Shown here: one piece after another, positions 61,659 to 64,000 of the stretch
How the letters are laid out: every line of letters begins with the position of its first letter
Numbering within the stretch: position 1 is the first letter of the stretch
Source: Kitasatospora acidiphila
GTDB taxonomy: Bacteria; Actinomycetota; Actinomycetes; Streptomycetales; Streptomycetaceae
Length of the DNA: 64,000 bases
NCBI RefSeq assembly: GCF_006636205.1
Contig: NZ_VIGB01000003.1
Coordinates: 5,954,501 to 6,018,500 of the forward strand
Direction: 5' to 3'
Notes under the pieces: model-generated
What the model was told of the DNA's origin: nothing
Databases searched by the model: none
The model's input: the letters and a program-made list of their open reading frames with translations, nothing else
Translations under genes and position numbers: made by a program

Positions 61659-63530
61659 GTGCCCGCGACCCCTACCAACGTGCCAGAGCCCAGCCGTACC
61701 GACCCGGCGCTGATCCGCAACTTCTGCATCATCGCCCACATCGACCACGGCAAGTCGACGCTCGCCGACCGGATGCTGCAGATCACCGGCGTCGTCGACC
61801 CGCGGCAGATGCGTGCCCAGTACCTCGACCGCATGGACATCGAGCGTGAGCGCGGTATCACCATCAAGTCGCAGGCGGTCCGGTTGCCCTGGGCGCCGAA
61901 CACCGGTGAGCACGCGGGTACCACGCACATCCTGAACATGATCGACACCCCCGGGCACGTCGACTTCACCTACGAGGTGTCCCGCTCCCTGGCGGCCTGC
62001 GAGGGCACCATCCTGGTGGTCGACGCGGCCCAGGGCATCGAGGCGCAGACCCTGGCCAACCTCTACCTGGCCCTGGAGAACGACCTCACGATCATCCCGG
62101 TGCTCAACAAGATCGACCTGCCGGCCGCCCAGCCCGAGAAGTACGCGGCCGAGATCGCGCACATCATCGGCTGCGACCCGGACGACGTGCTCAAGGTCAG
62201 CGCCAAGACCGGCCTGGGCGTCGAGGACCTGCTGGACCACGTGGTCGACCGGATCCCGGCTCCAGTCGGTGTCAAGGACGCCCCGGCCCGCGCGATGATC
62301 TTCGACTCGGTCTACGACTCCTACCGCGGCGTGGTCACCTACGTCCGTGTCGTCGACGGCCAGCTCACCAAGCGCGAGCGGATCTCGATGATGTCCACCG
62401 GCGCCACCCACGAGCTGCTGGAGATCGGCGTCATCTCGCCCGAGCCCAAGGTCGCGGACGGGCTCGGCGTCGGTGAGGTGGGCTACATCATCACCGGTGT
62501 GAAGGACGTCCGGCAGTCCAAGGTCGGTGACACCATCACCTCGATGCACAAGGGTGCGACCGAGGCGCTGGGCGGCTACAAGGACCCGCGCCCGATGGTG
62601 TTCTCCGGCCTCTACCCGCTGGACGGCTCGGACTACCCGCTGCTCCGCGACGCGCTGGACAAGCTGCGGCTGAACGACGCCGCGCTGGTCTACGAGCCGG
62701 AGACCTCGGTGGCGCTGGGCTTCGGCTACCGCTGCGGCTTCCTCGGCCTGCTCCACCTGGAGATCATCCGGGAGCGCCTGGAGCGCGAGTTCAACCTGGA
62801 CCTGATCTCCACCGCGCCGAACGTGATCTACCGGGTGGTGATGGAGGACGGCACCGAGCACACCGTCACCAACCCGAGCGAGTTCCCGACCGGCAAGATC
62901 GCTGAGGTCTTCGAGCCCGTGGTGCGCGGCACCATCCTGGCGCCGAACGACTTCGTCGGCGCGATCATGGAGCTCTGCCAGGCCCGCCGCGGCAACCTGC
63001 AGGGGATGGACTACCTCTCCGAGGACCGGGTGGAGCTGCGCTACACGCTGCCGCTCGCGGAGATCGTCTTCGACTTCTTCGACCAGCTGAAGTCTAAGAC
63101 CCGCGGCTACGGCTCCTTCGACTACGAGCCGATCGGCGAGCAGAGCGCCGAGCTGGTCAAGGTGGACATCCTGCTGCACGGTGACGCGGTGGACGCCTTC
63201 TCCGCCATCGTGCACAAGGACAAGGCCTACAACTACGGCGTCATGATGGCCGGCAAGCTGCAGAAGCTGATCCCGCGCCAGCAGTTCGAGGTGCCGATCC
63301 AGGCGGCCATCGGCTCCCGGGTGATCGCCCGTGAGACGGTCCGCGCGATCCGCAAGGACGTCCTCGCCAAGTGCTACGGCGGTGACATCTCGCGCAAGCG
63401 CAAGCTGCTGGAGAAGCAGAAGGAAGGCAAGAAGCGGATGAAGATGGTCGGCCGCGTGGAGGTCCCGCAGGAGGCCTTCATCGCCGCGCTGTCGACGGAC
63501 GCCGAGGCTCCCAAGGACGCCAAGAAGTAA
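61659..63530 (+). CDS. lepA: Elongation factor 4 (LepA)
   Basis: 623 residues from GTG 61659. Translational GTPase that back-translocates ribosomes. IIAHIDHGKSTLADRMLQ, ERERGITIKSQAVRL, DTPGHVDFTYEVSRSLAAC and NKIDLPAA form the G domain; C-terminal KAYNYGVMMAGKLQKLIPRQ and YGGDISRKRKLLEKQKEGKK are LepA-specific. Earlier in-frame starts add unrelated residues. Perfect hairpin terminator downstream. Confidence 0.97.
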   Translation: MPATPTNVPEPSRTDPALIRNFCIIAHIDHGKSTLADRMLQITGVVDPRQMRAQYLDRMDIERERGITIKSQAVRLPWAPNTGEHAGTTHILNMIDTPGHVDFTYEVSRSLAACEGTILVVDAAQGIEAQTLANLYLALENDLTIIPVLNKIDLPAAQPEKYAAEIAHIIGCDPDDVLKVSAKTGLGVEDLLDHVVDRIPAPVGVKDAPARAMIFDSVYDSYRGVVTYVRVVDGQLTKRERISMMSTGATHELLEIGVISPEPKVADGLGVGEVGYIITGVKDVRQSKVGDTITSMHKGATEALGGYKDPRPMVFSGLYPLDGSDYPLLRDALDKLRLNDAALVYEPETSVALGFGYRCGFLGLLHLEIIRERLEREFNLDLISTAPNVIYRVVMEDGTEHTVTNPSEFPTGKIAEVFEPVVRGTILAPNDFVGAIMELCQARRGNLQGMDYLSEDRVELRYTLPLAEIVFDFFDQLKSKTRGYGSFDYEPIGEQSAELVKVDILLHGDAVDAFSAIVHKDKAYNYGVMMAGKLQKLIPRQQFEVPIQAAIGSRVIARETVRAIRKDVLAKCYGGDISRKRKLLEKQKEGKKRMKMVGRVEVPQEAFIAALSTDAEAPKDAKK

Positions 63531-63556
63531 CGCCGGCCCGTAGCACCGGCAGCAGA

Positions 63557-63600
63557 CCAGAGGGGCCGTCGACCACCACCGTGGTCGACGGCCCCTCTGG
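63557..63600. terminator. Bidirectional terminator after lepA
   Basis: CCAGAGGGGCCGTCGACCAC / GTGGTCGACGGCCCCTCTGG perfect 20-bp arms, loop CACC. Confidence 0.93.
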
Positions 63601-63609
63601 CATGGGGAG

Positions 63610-64000
63610 TTACTCGGTCTCCGCCACCGCCTGCGCGAACTGCGCCTGGTAGAGCCGGGCGTAGGCGCCGCCCGCCTCGATCAGTTCGTCGTGCGAGCCC
63701 TGCTCGACGATCGAGCCGCTCTCCATCACCAGGATCACGTCGGCGTCGCGGATCGTGGAGAGCCGGTGCGCGATCACGAAGCTGGTCCGGCCGCTGCGCA
63801 GCCGGGCCATGGCGCGCTGGATCAGCACCTCGGTGCGGGTGTCCACCGAACTGGTCGCCTCGTCCAGCACCAGGATCGACGGCTGGGCCAGGAACGCCCG
63901 GGCGATGGTGATCAGCTGCTTCTCGCCGGCGCTGACCCCGGTGCCGTCGTCGTCGATCACGGTGTCGTAGCCGTCCGGCAGGGTCCGCACGAAGCGGTCC
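63610..64000 (-). CDS. ABC transporter ATP-binding/permease protein, C-terminal part
   Basis: Runs off the right edge; about 130 residues are visible. Signature VSAGEKQLITIARAFLAQPS, Walker B ILVLDEATSSVDTRTE and the H loop VIAHRLSTIRDADVILVMES are those of an exporter-type (MsbA/LmrA-like) half transporter. It converges on lepA across a bidirectional terminator. Substrate unknown. Confidence 0.9.
   Translation of the reverse strand, partial: DRFVRTLPDGYDTVIDDDGTGVSAGEKQLITIARAFLAQPSILVLDEATSSVDTRTEVLIQRAMARLRSGRTSFVIAHRLSTIRDADVILVMESGSIVEQGSHDELIEAGGAYARLYQAQFAQAVAETE

Overview
The window is about 70% GC, and its gene content and order (radical SAM pair, RNase E/G, rplU-rpmA-obg-proB-proA, nadD, rsfS, leuS, comEA-comEC, holA, rpsT, lepA) match the core chromosome of a streptomycete (Streptomyces or Kitasatospora type). 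Codon use, leaderless or GTG starts, secreted proteins with ASA-type cleavage sites and many long hairpin terminators agree with this.

1-2.4 kb: end of a rodA-like gene and a radical SAM gene (TIGR03960 type). 2.29-17.59 kb: an integrated actinomycete element (AICE type), bounded by a 48-bp perfect direct repeat lying in the 3' end of the radical SAM gene. It carries cargo (DUF3515 protein, B-type lectin, TPR regulator with a divergent ATPase operon, membrane coiled-coil protein, several fragments), a KorSA-like GntR regulator, a transfer and replication operon (SCO3933-family, FtsK/TraSA-like translocase, small membrane protein, RepSA-like HUH initiator), a tiny acidic ORF and a large serine integrase next to attR. 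A third, decayed copy of the att sequence at about 3.3 kb suggests two generations of insertion.

17.6-19.5 kb: three genes for secreted spore-associated-protein-like products. All three have the same CGATAC-N5-CGATAC direct repeat upstream. 19.5-37 kb: TIGR03936 partner of the radical SAM gene, RNase E/G (frameshifted as sequenced), L21, L27, Obg, ProB, ProA, two related membrane proteins, an M48 protease, two 48-aa membrane peptides, NadD, a LytR-C-domain protein, RsfS and a histidine phosphatase. 37-41.4 kb: three identical tRNA-Ala(GGC) genes, an MmyB-like regulator divergent from a drug-efflux MFS gene, and an OFA-type MFS gene. 41.6-45.7 kb: a TPR regulator and a coupled operon with WXG100-like proteins and a membrane protein (type VII secretion cargo style).

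45.7-64 kb: GalE-like epimerase, leuS with a Leu-codon leader peptide and attenuator, a coiled-coil membrane protein, DegV, comEA/comEC (both disturbed by frameshifts), DUF2087 protein, Tat-exported amine oxidase, holA, rpsT, lepA and the end of an ABC exporter. At least five genes show frame breaks in low-complexity or homopolymer DNA, so base-calling error must be weighed against real decay.
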